Source of the DNA: Bradyrhizobium diazoefficiens | Lineage (GTDB): Bacteria; Pseudomonadota; Alphaproteobacteria; Rhizobiales; Xanthobacteraceae | Assembly (NCBI RefSeq): GCF_018131185.1 | Contig: NZ_JAFCJE010000011.1 | Span: forward strand, 120,807-184,806 | Reading direction: 5' to 3' | DNA: 64,000 nt | Shown: piece by piece, positions 53,320-61,821 of the stretch | How the letters are laid out: the number at the start of each line of letters is the position of its first letter | Position numbering within the stretch: the stretch's first letter is position 1 | Made by a program: the position numbers and the translations under genes | Notes under the pieces: model-generated | Seen by the model: only the letters and a program-made list of their open reading frames with translations | What the model was told of the DNA's origin: nothing | Databases searched by the model: none

Positions 53320-55569
53320 TCACGCGAACGTGACGCTCTTGTTCAACGGCAGTTCGCGCACACGCTTTCCGGTAAGAGCGAAGATTGCGTTCGCGAGAGC
53401 AGGTGCGGCTGGCGGGACCGGCGGTTCGCCAATTCCTCGCACTTCCCCCCCAAGCTCCAATCCCTTGACGATGATTTCGGGTGCCTGATGAAATCTCATG
53501 GCCTCGAACAGATGAAAATTGGTCTGGACCGGCGCAAAGTTTTCGTAGGTCAGCTCGCAGTTCATGGCATGGCCCAAGGCCCAAATGATGCCACCCCGCA
53601 CCTGCGCCTCGAAGTTGACCGGGTCCAGAACGCGCCCAACATCGCAAACGGCGTACACCTTGTCGATCTTGATGCCCTGAGGCGTGTAGCTCACCTCGAC
53701 GACTTGAGCCATTGGCACGCCGAAGGACAAAGTTAGCGCCACGCCGCGGGCTCGCCGATCGTCGATCCGCGAGCCTTTCCAGGCGGAAATATCACGCAAG
53801 GTATGCAGCACCTTCTGAGACGGCTCGTGATTGCAGAGACGAATGAGCTCTGCCATCGGATCCGCGCCCGCGGCATGGATCAGCTCGTCCAGAAAGGAAG
53901 CATGGTGGAAGCCGTTGGCGGACGCTCCAACCGATCGCCACGGGCTGACTGGCACCATTTCCTTCGCCTTGTAACCCGTCACACGGCAGTTCGGTATTGC
54001 GAAAGGTTGGTCCCAAATACCGTTGACGCTGGAAACATCGGGGCCGGGAGGAACGGGCGCCTGCAGACGGTTGAACCAGGAGGCGCCCATCGATTGCCCG
54101 GCGACATCGATGTCCATGCTCTCGACCTTGCCGTCGCGAACCGTACCTTTCGCGCGAGAGAGCTGGATCGGGCGCGGATAGTCGTGCGCCATGTTCTCCT
54201 CGCGACTCCAGATCATCTTGACCGGAACGCCTTCCATGCCCATCGCGAGTTCGATCGCCTGTAGCGCGTAGGTGTCGTCGAGTCGTGCTCCGAAGCTGCC
54301 GCCGATCGACTGAGCGTGCACGTAAACCTTCTCTTCCGGCAGTTGGGTCAGCTTCGCCGCATGCCCCTGGAGGAACACCGGGATCTGCGTTCCCGTCCAG
54401 ATGTCGAGCCGTTCCTTCGTATAGAGTACAACCGCATTCATCGGCTCGAGTGGGGCGTGGGCCAAGTATGGCGTCCGATACTCCGCCTCAACGGGCTTGG
54501 ACGCGCCGGCGAACGCCTTCTCGACGTCGCCGTCATTGCGGAGCCGGCTGTCCTGCAGGTCTTTGGAGAACGAATTCTCCAGCACCTTCCACATTCCGGC
54601 CGAATCGGCTGGATAAGGAGGATCGTTCCATTCGATCTTGATGGCGGCCGCAGCCTGAAAAGCTCTCCACGTGTTGTCGGCGATGACGCCTACACCGTCT
54701 TTGATCGGGACGATCTTCTTGACGCCCCTCATCTTCTCCGCGCTGGAGGCGTCATATCGTTTGATCGTGCCTCCCATGCCCGGATTGGCCCGGACGGTGG
54801 CGTACACCATTCGGTCCAGACGAACATCAATCCCATACTGCTGGGTACCCGTGGACTTCGCGACCATATCGATCCGGCGCATCTTCTTGCCGATGTAGCG
54901 CCACTCCCGTTCCGGCCGGAGCGTGACATCGGTCACCGGCGCAAGCTGCGCGGCCTCAGCGGCCAGCTCCGCGTAACTGATGGACTTGCCGTCGGGCAGG
55001 ATGACCTGACCGTCCTTGGTTTTCAGTTGCGATCGGGACACTCCCGCCCTCTTGGCGGCCGCCTCCTTCAAAGTCTCTCGCGCGACCGCTCCAGCCAGAC
55101 GGAGTTTATGATAACCGTCGGGTACGGTGGACGATCCGCCGGTGATCTGCATACCCAGCACACGGCTCAACATTTCGCCGCCTCCCCGCGCCCCGCGCGC
55201 CATCATGCCATCGTCGATCGTAGAGAACGGCAGGCTGTCGTCCATGACCCGGCTGTTGAAGTAGGCCGGACTTGGCGGACCGGGATGGATGCGAACCTTA
55301 TGCGGATCGACGTCGAGCTCTTCGGCGATCAGATGAGCTTGAATGGAATACGAGCCTTGCCCCTTATCGGCTCGCGGAGTGATGAGCGTGACGCCCTTTG
55401 CGTCGATGCGGACATACGGCGTGATCGCGGCCTCGCCCGGCTTGAGGTCCTTGAGCAGCGGATTGAGAGGCTCCTTGCGCAATTGGTAGTAGCCGAACGC
55501 GACGCCGCCGGCGATCGCCGCGGAGCCGATCAAAAACGTGCGTCTTGCAATCGTCTTGAGTCGAGCCAC
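53320..55569 (-). CDS. Tat-exported molybdenum hydroxylase large subunit (IorB-type)
   Basis: A 749-residue member of the isoquinoline 1-oxidoreductase / aldehyde dehydrogenase large-subunit family. A twin-arginine signal (R9-R10-T-F-L-I-G then a hydrophobic run) directs it to the periplasm, probably with the small subunit carried along. The cofactor domains read KGQGSYSIQAHLIAEEL, HAQSIGGSFGARLDD and the C-terminal GIGEPPVPPAAPALANAI with the catalytic Glu. The GTG start at 55569 lies one base after the small-subunit stop. A cytochrome c acceptor, frequent for this family, is not next to it. Confidence 0.9.
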   Translation of the reverse strand: MARLKTIARRTFLIGSAAIAGGVAFGYYQLRKEPLNPLLKDLKPGEAAITPYVRIDAKGVTLITPRADKGQGSYSIQAHLIAEELDVDPHKVRIHPGPPSPAYFNSRVMDDSLPFSTIDDGMMARGARGGGEMLSRVLGMQITGGSSTVPDGYHKLRLAGAVARETLKEAAAKRAGVSRSQLKTKDGQVILPDGKSISYAELAAEAAQLAPVTDVTLRPEREWRYIGKKMRRIDMVAKSTGTQQYGIDVRLDRMVYATVRANPGMGGTIKRYDASSAEKMRGVKKIVPIKDGVGVIADNTWRAFQAAAAIKIEWNDPPYPADSAGMWKVLENSFSKDLQDSRLRNDGDVEKAFAGASKPVEAEYRTPYLAHAPLEPMNAVVLYTKERLDIWTGTQIPVFLQGHAAKLTQLPEEKVYVHAQSIGGSFGARLDDTYALQAIELAMGMEGVPVKMIWSREENMAHDYPRPIQLSRAKGTVRDGKVESMDIDVAGQSMGASWFNRLQAPVPPGPDVSSVNGIWDQPFAIPNCRVTGYKAKEMVPVSPWRSVGASANGFHHASFLDELIHAAGADPMAELIRLCNHEPSQKVLHTLRDISAWKGSRIDDRRARGVALTLSFGVPMAQVVEVSYTPQGIKIDKVYAVCDVGRVLDPVNFEAQVRGGIIWALGHAMNCELTYENFAPVQTNFHLFEAMRFHQAPEIIVKGLELGGEVRGIGEPPVPPAAPALANAIFALTGKRVRELPLNKSVTFA

Positions 55570-55570
55570 G

Positions 55571-56029
55571 CTATTTCCCCTTCATCATCTGGGCTGCAGT
55601 TTTGACGGCGCTATGGATGCGCGTGTAAGTCCCGCATCGACATAGATTTCCGTCCATGGCTTCGGCGATCTCGGCTTCCGAAGGATCGGGGGTTTTGGAC
55701 AGCAGGGCCGCTGCAGTCATCATCTGGCCGGACTGACAATAACCGCACTGCGCAACCTGGTGCTCGATCCACGCCTGCTGAACAACGTGTGGACTTGCGG
55801 GAGTTCCCAAGCCCTCGATCGTCGTCACGCTGCCGCGAACCTCGCCAGCAGCGATCGAGCAGGAGCGAACCGCACTACCGTCGATATGAACGGTGCACGC
55901 ACCGCAAAGACCCGCGCCGCAACCATACTTCGGCCCCAAGATGCCAAGCTCGTCTCGAAGCACCCAAAGGAGCGGCATTTCCGGTTCGACGTCCAGGTCG
56001 TGGCGCTTACCGTTGACGGTCAATTGCAT
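55571..56029 (-). CDS. [2Fe-2S] small subunit (IorA-type)
   Basis: A 152-residue iron-sulfur subunit with the two expected cluster regions: CGAGLCGAC near residues 42-50 and CGYCQSG plus CRCGTYTR. It carries electrons from the molybdenum site of the large subunit. ATG at 56029 has AGGAG eight bases upstream; an N-terminal extension in frame is unlike the family. The operon is a two-gene unit. Confidence 0.92.
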   Translation of the reverse strand: MQLTVNGKRHDLDVEPEMPLLWVLRDELGILGPKYGCGAGLCGACTVHIDGSAVRSCSIAAGEVRGSVTTIEGLGTPASPHVVQQAWIEHQVAQCGYCQSGQMMTAAALLSKTPDPSEAEIAEAMDGNLCRCGTYTRIHSAVKTAAQMMKGK

Positions 56030-56361
56030 TGGGAATGCTCCTGTAGCTGCGAAAGACGGCGAACAACGATCACCGGCCTCTCCGAGGGCTGCGGCCGGCC
56101 GGTTTCGGTGCGCTGGACTTGGCACACATCCCGCACTCTCGCTTCATTGATGAATGAACGGCCGCGCAGAGATCGGCAGGGCTTCGAGAAGGCGGCATTA
56201 CTTTCCTCGTCCGCCCATTGATTTCATCCTCAATGATTAGGACGTTACGGAGGCCTCGGCCAATTCAGAATCGAATAACCTTGCTTTACCGCTGAATAGC
56301 CGCGAGGTGCGTGTCGGCAAAGCCGATCCATGCCATGGATTGTCGGAAAGCAACTCAAAAG
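56030..56361. other. Intergenic region before the IorAB-type operon
   Basis: About 330 bp between the small-subunit start and the MarR stop. It must hold the operon promoter. An A+T-rich stretch lies near 56220-56290, but no operator matching the other families in this window was found. Confidence 0.35.
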
Positions 56362-56847
56362 CTACCTGAGTTTCCGCCGCCCTCCTCGCCCAGAAGTGGC
56401 GGCCTGCTCCGACCTGACTTTGGGCAATGGCGCATCGATGACCCGCTTCATGAGCTCGCGGAGATGGCCCGCCTCACGCACCCCGAACGCCGTTTCGAAT
56501 CCAGCCCTCGCCTTTTGCCAGGCCGGATAGGCCGCGAGCAGCATCTCCTGCCCGCGATCCGTGATGGCAACCTCCCGCACCCGCCGATCCTCCTCGCTCA
56601 CCTCGATCTTGAGGAGGCCATCGCGTTCCAGAGGCCGGAGATTATGGCCAACGGTCGCTCGATCCATCGTCATGATGTTCGCCAGGCTGGCCATCGTCAT
56701 CGGGCCTTCCGAGGCGAGGAAGCCCAGCAGGCTATACTGGGTTGACTTGAGCCCGGTGCCGGCAAGACAGAGATCGTAATAGCGCGATATGCGCCGAGCC
56801 GCCCGCCTGAGCTGGCTGCAAGTGCAGTTCTGAGGAAAATCACTCAT
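56362..56847 (-). CDS. MarR-family regulator
   Basis: A 161-residue MarR protein. The winged helix reads STQYSLLGFLASEGPMTMASLANIMTMDRATVGHNLRPLERDGLL with the wing VSEEDRRVREVAITDRGQ. Two Cys near the N-terminus (NCTCSQLRRA) could sense oxidation. ATG at 56847 is the family-like start. It is divergent from the Fe-S/SCP2 gene, and a dyad CAGGCAGACT..AGTTTGCCTG lies between. Confidence 0.88.
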   Translation of the reverse strand: MSDFPQNCTCSQLRRAARRISRYYDLCLAGTGLKSTQYSLLGFLASEGPMTMASLANIMTMDRATVGHNLRPLERDGLLKIEVSEEDRRVREVAITDRGQEMLLAAYPAWQKARAGFETAFGVREAGHLRELMKRVIDAPLPKVRSEQAATSGRGGRRKLR

Positions 56848-56924
56848 CGCAATCGAACGTCGTGCCAAGTTCAAGCTTCCTCGGTCGTTTGGGTCGGTGC
56901 TCCAGACCCTTAGCACCAAATCGA

Positions 56925-56958
56925 CAGGCAGACTTCAATTGAAATGGCAGTTTGCCTG
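56925..56958. promoter_or_regulatory. Dyad operator between MarR and the Fe-S/SCP2 gene
   Basis: CAGGCAGACT (56925-56934) and AGTTTGCCTG (56949-56958): nine of ten arm bases are complementary, with a 14-base A+T-rich spacer. Position fits MarR control of both divergent genes. Confidence 0.55.
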
Positions 56959-57046
56959 CATTGATGTCTAATGATAGTCTCATATGCCCGTAATTGCATG
57001 ATACACCTCACAAGGGCGCACGCAGCCTTCGCATCAGGAGACCAGC

Positions 57047-58375
57047 ATGGCGGGACTCAAGGATCACCCGATCGCCGACCGCATACGGCTCAGCCCGCCG
57101 GCACCGCCTGCATCGCTCAGCCTCGACGCTTTGAAGGCGCTGGTCATGGAGTGCGGTGCCGACGATTGCGGCGTCGTGAGCCTTGACGATCCGCTCCTGC
57201 GGGACGAAGCCGTTCATGCTCGCCGCGCCTTCGCGGGAGCTCGGCTGGCGGTGAGCATCGTGAGCCGAACGCATCGCGCCCCAATTCGCTCGCCCACCCG
57301 TTCGGCGGCCAACAACGAATTCCATCAAGTCAGCCACGACGTGGACGACATCGCGCGTGAATTGGTTGGTCGGCTCGAGGATATGGGAATCTCGGCGATG
57401 AACCCGCCGATGGCTTTCCCGATGGAGTTCGATCGCTATCCTGAACGGGGCTGGGTCGTCTCACACAAGCTCGTGGCCGAGGCAGCCGGCATGGGGAAGC
57501 GCGGTATCCATCGCAGCGTCATTCATCCCAAGTTCGGCAGCTTCATCCTGTTGGGCACGGTCCTGGTCGACCTCGAAATCGAAGCACCTGCGACGGCGCT
57601 CGACTACAACCCGTGCTTCGAGTGCAAGCTGTGTGTCGTGGCCTGTCCGGTCGGCGCACTCAAACCGGACGGATACTTCGATTTCTCGTCTTGTCTGAAC
57701 CACAATTATCAGCAGTTCATGGGTGGGTTCGCACACTGGATCGAGGATATCGCCGATGCCAAATCGGCCAAGGATTACCGGAGCCGTCAGCCGCTGGCGG
57801 AAACCGTAAAGCGCTGGCAGAGCCTCTCCTACGGGCCCAACTACAACGCCGCCTATTGCGTCGCGGTCTGCCCCGCCGGCGAGCACGTCATGGCGGACTA
57901 CCTGGCGGATCGGAAGGCCCACGTTGAGACCATCCTCAAACCGCTCCAGGAGAAGATCGAGCCTCTCTACGTCGTCCGAGACTCGGACGCAGCCAGTCAT
58001 GCTGCGAAAATGTTCCCGCACAAGACGCTTCGGTTCGTGCGCAGCAGCGCCCGTGCGACGAGCATCGGTGCGTTTCTTTTCGGGATGGGACTTAGCTTCC
58101 AGCGGGGCAAGTCCAAGGGCCTCAACGCCACTTACCACTTCGTGTTCACGGGAGAACAGCCTGCAGAAGCCACAGTGGTCATAAAGAATCAGAAACTGAC
58201 CGTCACCCCTGGCCTGACCGGGACTGCCGACCTGCGGATCCAAGCCGACTCGACGGCATGGTTGCAGACGCTCACGGGACGGCTCTCCGTCATCCTGGCA
58301 CTCGCTCAACGGAAGATCCGACTCAAGGGGCCCCTGAAACTGCTCAAGGCATTCGGCGCTTGCTTTCCGAAATAG
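57047..58375 (+). CDS. QueG/reductive-dehalogenase-like Fe-S protein fused to an SCP2 domain
   Basis: A 442-residue protein. Residues 1-180 resemble the N-terminal region of reductive-dehalogenase and epoxyqueuosine-reductase (QueG) homologues. The ferredoxin-like region has C190-x2-C193-x2-C196-x3-C200-P, then Cys216 and C271-x3-C275-P. In QueG the last motif has an extra Cys three residues before C271; here that place is Ala268, so the second cluster has one ligand fewer. Residues about 355-440 look like a sterol-carrier (SCP2) domain (ATYHFVFTG, ADLRIQADSTAWLQTLTGRLS, IRLKGPLKLL). No signal peptide is seen. AGGAG precedes the ATG. Redox chemistry on a hydrophobic ligand held by SCP2 is plausible but inferred; cobalamin binding is not obvious. 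Confidence 0.75.
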   Translation: MAGLKDHPIADRIRLSPPAPPASLSLDALKALVMECGADDCGVVSLDDPLLRDEAVHARRAFAGARLAVSIVSRTHRAPIRSPTRSAANNEFHQVSHDVDDIARELVGRLEDMGISAMNPPMAFPMEFDRYPERGWVVSHKLVAEAAGMGKRGIHRSVIHPKFGSFILLGTVLVDLEIEAPATALDYNPCFECKLCVVACPVGALKPDGYFDFSSCLNHNYQQFMGGFAHWIEDIADAKSAKDYRSRQPLAETVKRWQSLSYGPNYNAAYCVAVCPAGEHVMADYLADRKAHVETILKPLQEKIEPLYVVRDSDAASHAAKMFPHKTLRFVRSSARATSIGAFLFGMGLSFQRGKSKGLNATYHFVFTGEQPAEATVVIKNQKLTVTPGLTGTADLRIQADSTAWLQTLTGRLSVILALAQRKIRLKGPLKLLKAFGACFPK

Positions 58376-58466
58376 CTAGTTCGCCGACCACTCTCGCAGA
58401 TTTGGCATTCGCGGCGAGGCGCAAACCTTGCTGCGATAGCCGCTTGCTGGTCGCTCCGCCCCTATT

Positions 58467-58486
58467 AGTTCTTTTTTTGAATTGAC
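58467..58486. promoter_or_regulatory. Degenerate AGTTC-N7-GAATT box
   Basis: AGTTC (58467-58471), seven bases, GAATT (58479-58483) resembles the three operators at 47745, 48705 and 52804, but no well-formed -35/-10 pair surrounds it on the minus strand. It may be chance or a remnant. A TTGACT at 58482 lies at its right edge on the plus strand. Confidence 0.3.
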
Positions 58487-58511
58487 TAATCCGCGGCAGC
58501 GGTCTTCTATC

Positions 58512-58595
58512 CTGGGACCTCCCAGTCCGGTCCAGCACGACGAGGCTATGGACGTGGACTACTCAACCGGTTGCGAAAGCAGCCGGTTCTTTTTT
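58512..58595 (+). ncRNA. Candidate small RNA with a strong terminator
   Basis: A possible plus-strand promoter (TTGACT at 58482, -10 near 58506-58513, spacing 18-20) precedes a stretch that can fold as AGTCC-g-GTCCA .. TGGAC-gt-GGACT (58524-58560, ten paired bases with a small internal loop) followed at once by an intrinsic terminator. No coding frame fits. The 80-base size and layout resemble bacterial small RNAs. It could also be just the 3-prime end of the Fe-S/SCP2 transcript. Confidence 0.4.
58565..58595 (+). terminator. Intrinsic terminator
   Basis: AACCGGTTGC - GAAA - GCAGCCGGTT forms a ten-base stem (one G-T wobble) with a GNRA tetraloop, followed by C and six T. It is the clearest Rho-independent terminator in the window. 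It lies 190 bp past the Fe-S/SCP2 stop and 110 bp before the end of the convergent TetR gene. Confidence 0.85.
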
Positions 58596-58705
58596 GACGA
58601 GACCCCAACTCAAATGTGCTCGATCGAAAACCGAGTTCAGAACTTCTCGAACGCTTCGAATTCCGGGCCTGTCGACGTGCGGGAGCAGGATCGTCGCTTT
58701 CTTCG

Positions 58706-59278
58706 CTACGGCGTTTTCAGGAGCCGTTGCAGTTGCCGACGGACTGCGCCAAGCATCGTTTCAGAAGCGGCCGGCTTTGCGTCTTTCAAGGCGCGCGAAA
58801 TGGCCAGCGCTCCGACCATCGCTGCGGCGACAAAAAGCGACAGATCTCGGGATTCCGCATTCGATCTGCCGGTAGCTTTCAGCCCATTCTTGATCAAGCC
58901 GGCGAATCCGTCGAACCCGGCGGCGAACTCCTCCTGGATCGCGCCCTCTTCGTGAGAGACCTGCGAGACCAGCGCGGCCATGGGACAGCCGCTCTCCGGA
59001 ACATCTCGGTGTTGCAGCGATAGATATTGGCCCAGCAGCTCCGCAAGGGGCAGCTGGGAAAACTCCGAATGACATTGGTGGAAGCTCTCTGCCAGCGCTT
59101 GCGACGAGAGCACCTCCTTCGAAGGAAAATGACTATAGAGCGCACCGTGGGTAAGTCCTGCGGCCTTGGCGACCTCCCCCACCGTCATGGCTCCGAAACC
59201 GCCCTTGCGCATCCGTCTGGACGCGACCTCGAGGATTGAAGATCGGTTCTGAGCCGCCTGAGCTTTCGACACCTTCAT
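58706..59278 (-). CDS. TetR-family repressor
   Basis: A 190-residue TetR protein with the HTH NRSSILEVASRRMRKGGFGAMTVGEVAKAAGLTHGALYSHF split over residues 12-52, and a TetR_C_33-like effector domain. ATG at 59278 gives the family-like start (MKVSKAQAAQNR); the longer frame would add an unlike membrane-type stretch. It is divergent from an SDR gene, with a perfect nine-base palindrome between them, and probably represses the SDR and perhaps the following KAS II. Confidence 0.9.
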   Translation of the reverse strand: MKVSKAQAAQNRSSILEVASRRMRKGGFGAMTVGEVAKAAGLTHGALYSHFPSKEVLSSQALAESFHQCHSEFSQLPLAELLGQYLSLQHRDVPESGCPMAALVSQVSHEEGAIQEEFAAGFDGFAGLIKNGLKATGRSNAESRDLSLFVAAAMVGALAISRALKDAKPAASETMLGAVRRQLQRLLKTP

Positions 59279-59341
59279 ATTCTGCTCGCTCGGATGCTCA
59301 TGGGCTCCTTGACATTCATAGATTACGTACGCAATTAACAC

Positions 59342-59363
59342 ATTCATTGCAATCGCAATGAAT
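59342..59363. promoter_or_regulatory. Perfect palindrome between TetR and the SDR
   Basis: ATTCATTGC, spacer AATC, GCAATGAAT. Nine of nine arm bases pair. A likely operator for the adjacent TetR. It lies 64 bp upstream of the tetR start and 51 bp upstream of the SDR start. Confidence 0.65.
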
Positions 59364-59413
59364 ATTGAGACGCCAACGTGGCCGCGCGGGCCGCGCACGA
59401 ATTGGAGATCGAG

Positions 59414-60151
59414 ATGAAAGTTGAAGGTTCAGTCGCCCTCGTCACCGGAGCGAACGGTGGGATCGGGAGAGCGCTCGTCGAGGAATTGCTCAAGCGAGGC
59501 GCAGCGAAGATCTACGCGGGCGTGCGCGACTCGGGCTCGGTACAATCGCTTTTCGAGGACCAATCGCGAGTGATCGCGCTCCAGCTGGACGTGAGCAGGC
59601 CCGATCAGGTCGCCAAGGCAGCCGTGACGGCATCCGATGTGACCCTGCTCGTGAACAATGCGGGATTCATCGGCGGCCACGGCGCACTGTCCGTCAGCGA
59701 TCTTGCGGCGGCGCGCCAGGAGATGGAAGTGAACTATTTTGGTCCTTTGGCTCTTGCGCAGGCATTCAGGAACACCCCGGCGCTGAAAGGCGGGGCGATG
59801 ATCAATATCCTGAGCTTCCTGTCGCTCGTGACCATCCCGCAAGCTGGAACCTATTCGGCTTCCAAGGCGGCGGCACTGTCGCTGACGCGCGTCCTGCGAG
59901 CAGAATTGAAGGCACGCGGATCTCAGGTCTTGGCCGTATTGCCGGTGCAGGTTGATACTCCGCTTGGAAAGGCGATGCCAGATCCCAAGCTGAAACCCAG
60001 CGAAGTTGCGATCCATACCTTGGATGCCCTCGAAGCCGGAAAGGACGAGGTCTTTCCGGGGTCCCTTTCCGAAGGTGCCGCGGCAGCGTTCAAAGCGGAC
60101 CCGGCGGGATTGCAGGCGAAGTTGGCCGCCATGGTCCATGCCATCGATTAG
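59414..60151 (+). CDS. Classical short-chain dehydrogenase
   Basis: A 245-residue classical SDR: TGANGGIGRALVEELL, NNAGFIG, serine in LSFLSLVTIP and the catalytic Y-S-A-S-K. This type is common beside TetR repressors in alphaproteobacteria. Substrate unknown. ATG at 59414 has GGAGATCGAG upstream. It is followed after 134 bp by a KAS II gene on the same strand. Confidence 0.88.
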   Translation: MKVEGSVALVTGANGGIGRALVEELLKRGAAKIYAGVRDSGSVQSLFEDQSRVIALQLDVSRPDQVAKAAVTASDVTLLVNNAGFIGGHGALSVSDLAAARQEMEVNYFGPLALAQAFRNTPALKGGAMINILSFLSLVTIPQAGTYSASKAAALSLTRVLRAELKARGSQVLAVLPVQVDTPLGKAMPDPKLKPSEVAIHTLDALEAGKDEVFPGSLSEGAAAAFKADPAGLQAKLAAMVHAID

Positions 60152-60285
60152 ACCGCAGAGCGGCCGAGGTTGCCAGTCGACCTCGGTCGTTACTTTCTTA
60201 TCAAGAGTTACTTGAATTTCTGTATCTACTCTGGCAGTCAGCCTTGGCAATCGACCCTCTCATCTCCAGGAAATCGGGTTCTCGC

Positions 60286-61545
60286 ATGCGCCGAATAGTG
60301 GTTACGGGAATGGGGCTGGTGTCTCCGCTCGGCTGCGGCAGAGAGCTGGCCTGGTCGCGACTGCTGGCTGGCCGGTCCGGGCTGACGATCCTGCCCGACT
60401 GGGCCGCCTCGCTGCCGGGGAGAGTTGCCGGGCTCGTGCCGACCAAAGCCGACGACGTCGATGGTGGGTTCGACCCCGACCTGACGATTCCGCCCAAGGA
60501 ACAGCGGAAGATGGATCGGTTCATTCAGTTCGCATTGGTCGCAGCCGCGGAGGCAATCAAGCAAGCTGGCTGGACTCCGGCCGATGAGCGCGCTCTCGAG
60601 CGAACCGCCACGATCATCGCTTCTGGAATTGGCGGTTTTCCGGCGATCGTCGAAGCGGTGCGGACCGTCGATCAACGCGGCATCCGCCGCCTCTCGCCGT
60701 TCACCGTCCCGTCCTTTCTGGCAAATCTCGCCGCCGGACACGTCTCGATCCAGTATGGCTTCAAAGGACCTCTCGGTGCCCCCGTGACGGCCTGCGCCGC
60801 CAGCGTACAGGCGATCGGCGATGCCGCTCGGTTGATCCGCTCGGGGGAAGCCGATGTGGCCGTATGCGGCGGTGCCGAAGCATGCATTGATCTTGTTAGT
60901 CTTGGAGGCTTCGCGGCGGCTCGCGCAATCTCCACCCGCTTCAACGACCGCCCCTCGCAGGCGTCTCGCCCGTTCGATCGGGACCGGGACGGCTTCGTCA
61001 TGGGTGAAGGGGCCGGGATCCTGGTGATCGAAGACCTCGAGCACGCTCTCGCCCGTGGCGCCCGGCCGATCGCCGAACTCGTCGGCTACGGAACTTCCGC
61101 TGACGCCCATCATATCACCTCGGGCCCCGAGGACGGTTCGGGCGCCCGGCGAGCCATGGAAGCGGCTCTGCGCCAGGCAGAGCTCGATCCGCGCAACGTG
61201 CAGCATCTCAACGCTCACTCGACCTCGACCCCGGTCGGCGACATCTCGGAGCTGGCGGCCATCAAGTCGGTTTTCGGAGCCCATGGCGGCATCGCCGTGA
61301 GCGCGACGAAGTCCGCGACTGGTCATTTGCTCGGTGCCGCAGGGGGGGCCGAGGCCATCTTCGCAGTCCTTGCTCTTCGAGACCAGGTGGCCCCGCCCAC
61401 TCTGAATCTTGAGACTCCGGATGAAGCTGCCGAGGGCGTCGATCTCGTCGGTCCAAAGGCCAGAAGCATGGCGATGGACCATGTGATCTCGAATGGTTTC
61501 GGCTTCGGCGGCGTGAACGCGAGCGTCATCTTCAAACGCTGGTAG
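60286..61545 (+). CDS. Beta-ketoacyl-ACP synthase II (FabF-type), solitary
   Basis: A 419-residue KAS II homologue. The catalytic Cys is in TACAASVQAIGDA, the first His in N-A-H-S-T-S-T-P-V-G-D and the second, with Lys, in ATKSATGHLLGAAG; GFGFGGVNAS closes the fold. It condenses malonyl-ACP with acyl-ACP. There is no acyl carrier protein or KR gene immediately beside it except the SDR, so it is probably a specialised paralogue rather than the housekeeping FabF. ATG at 60286 gives the usual MRRIVVTGMGLVSPLG start. Confidence 0.88.
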   Translation: MRRIVVTGMGLVSPLGCGRELAWSRLLAGRSGLTILPDWAASLPGRVAGLVPTKADDVDGGFDPDLTIPPKEQRKMDRFIQFALVAAAEAIKQAGWTPADERALERTATIIASGIGGFPAIVEAVRTVDQRGIRRLSPFTVPSFLANLAAGHVSIQYGFKGPLGAPVTACAASVQAIGDAARLIRSGEADVAVCGGAEACIDLVSLGGFAAARAISTRFNDRPSQASRPFDRDRDGFVMGEGAGILVIEDLEHALARGARPIAELVGYGTSADAHHITSGPEDGSGARRAMEAALRQAELDPRNVQHLNAHSTSTPVGDISELAAIKSVFGAHGGIAVSATKSATGHLLGAAGGAEAIFAVLALRDQVAPPTLNLETPDEAAEGVDLVGPKARSMAMDHVISNGFGFGGVNASVIFKRW

Positions 61546-61821
61546 AAGGCCTGCGCGCAAACTATCCCGGATCTCACCGCGCGCGATCGACAAACAGGAA
61601 GCGCGACGGTGGAACGTCGGCAGGGCGGCGGAGAGCTCGATTTCTTTCCTGCGATGCCGCAATTCAGATCCGGCCTTCGCACCCACAATCCAACTGGCAA
61701 AAAGCCCGAATGGCGGAGTTTCGGGACAGCGACGAAGGAGTGACCCGACGATTGGATGTTGGCTGTCATCCCCGGTCTTTGATATGCCGTTTCCCGGAGC
61801 TATTGGACTGGAGTCGACTGG

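Noticed and set aside
53046..53736. Plus-strand frames before and over the IorB-type 3-prime end
   Set aside because: Antisense to a conserved C-terminal region and without a ribosome site.
58467..58486. Fourth member of the AGTTC-N7-GAACT regulon
   Set aside because: The dyad is degenerate and not set between a recognisable -35 and -10 on the strand where the others are; not counted.
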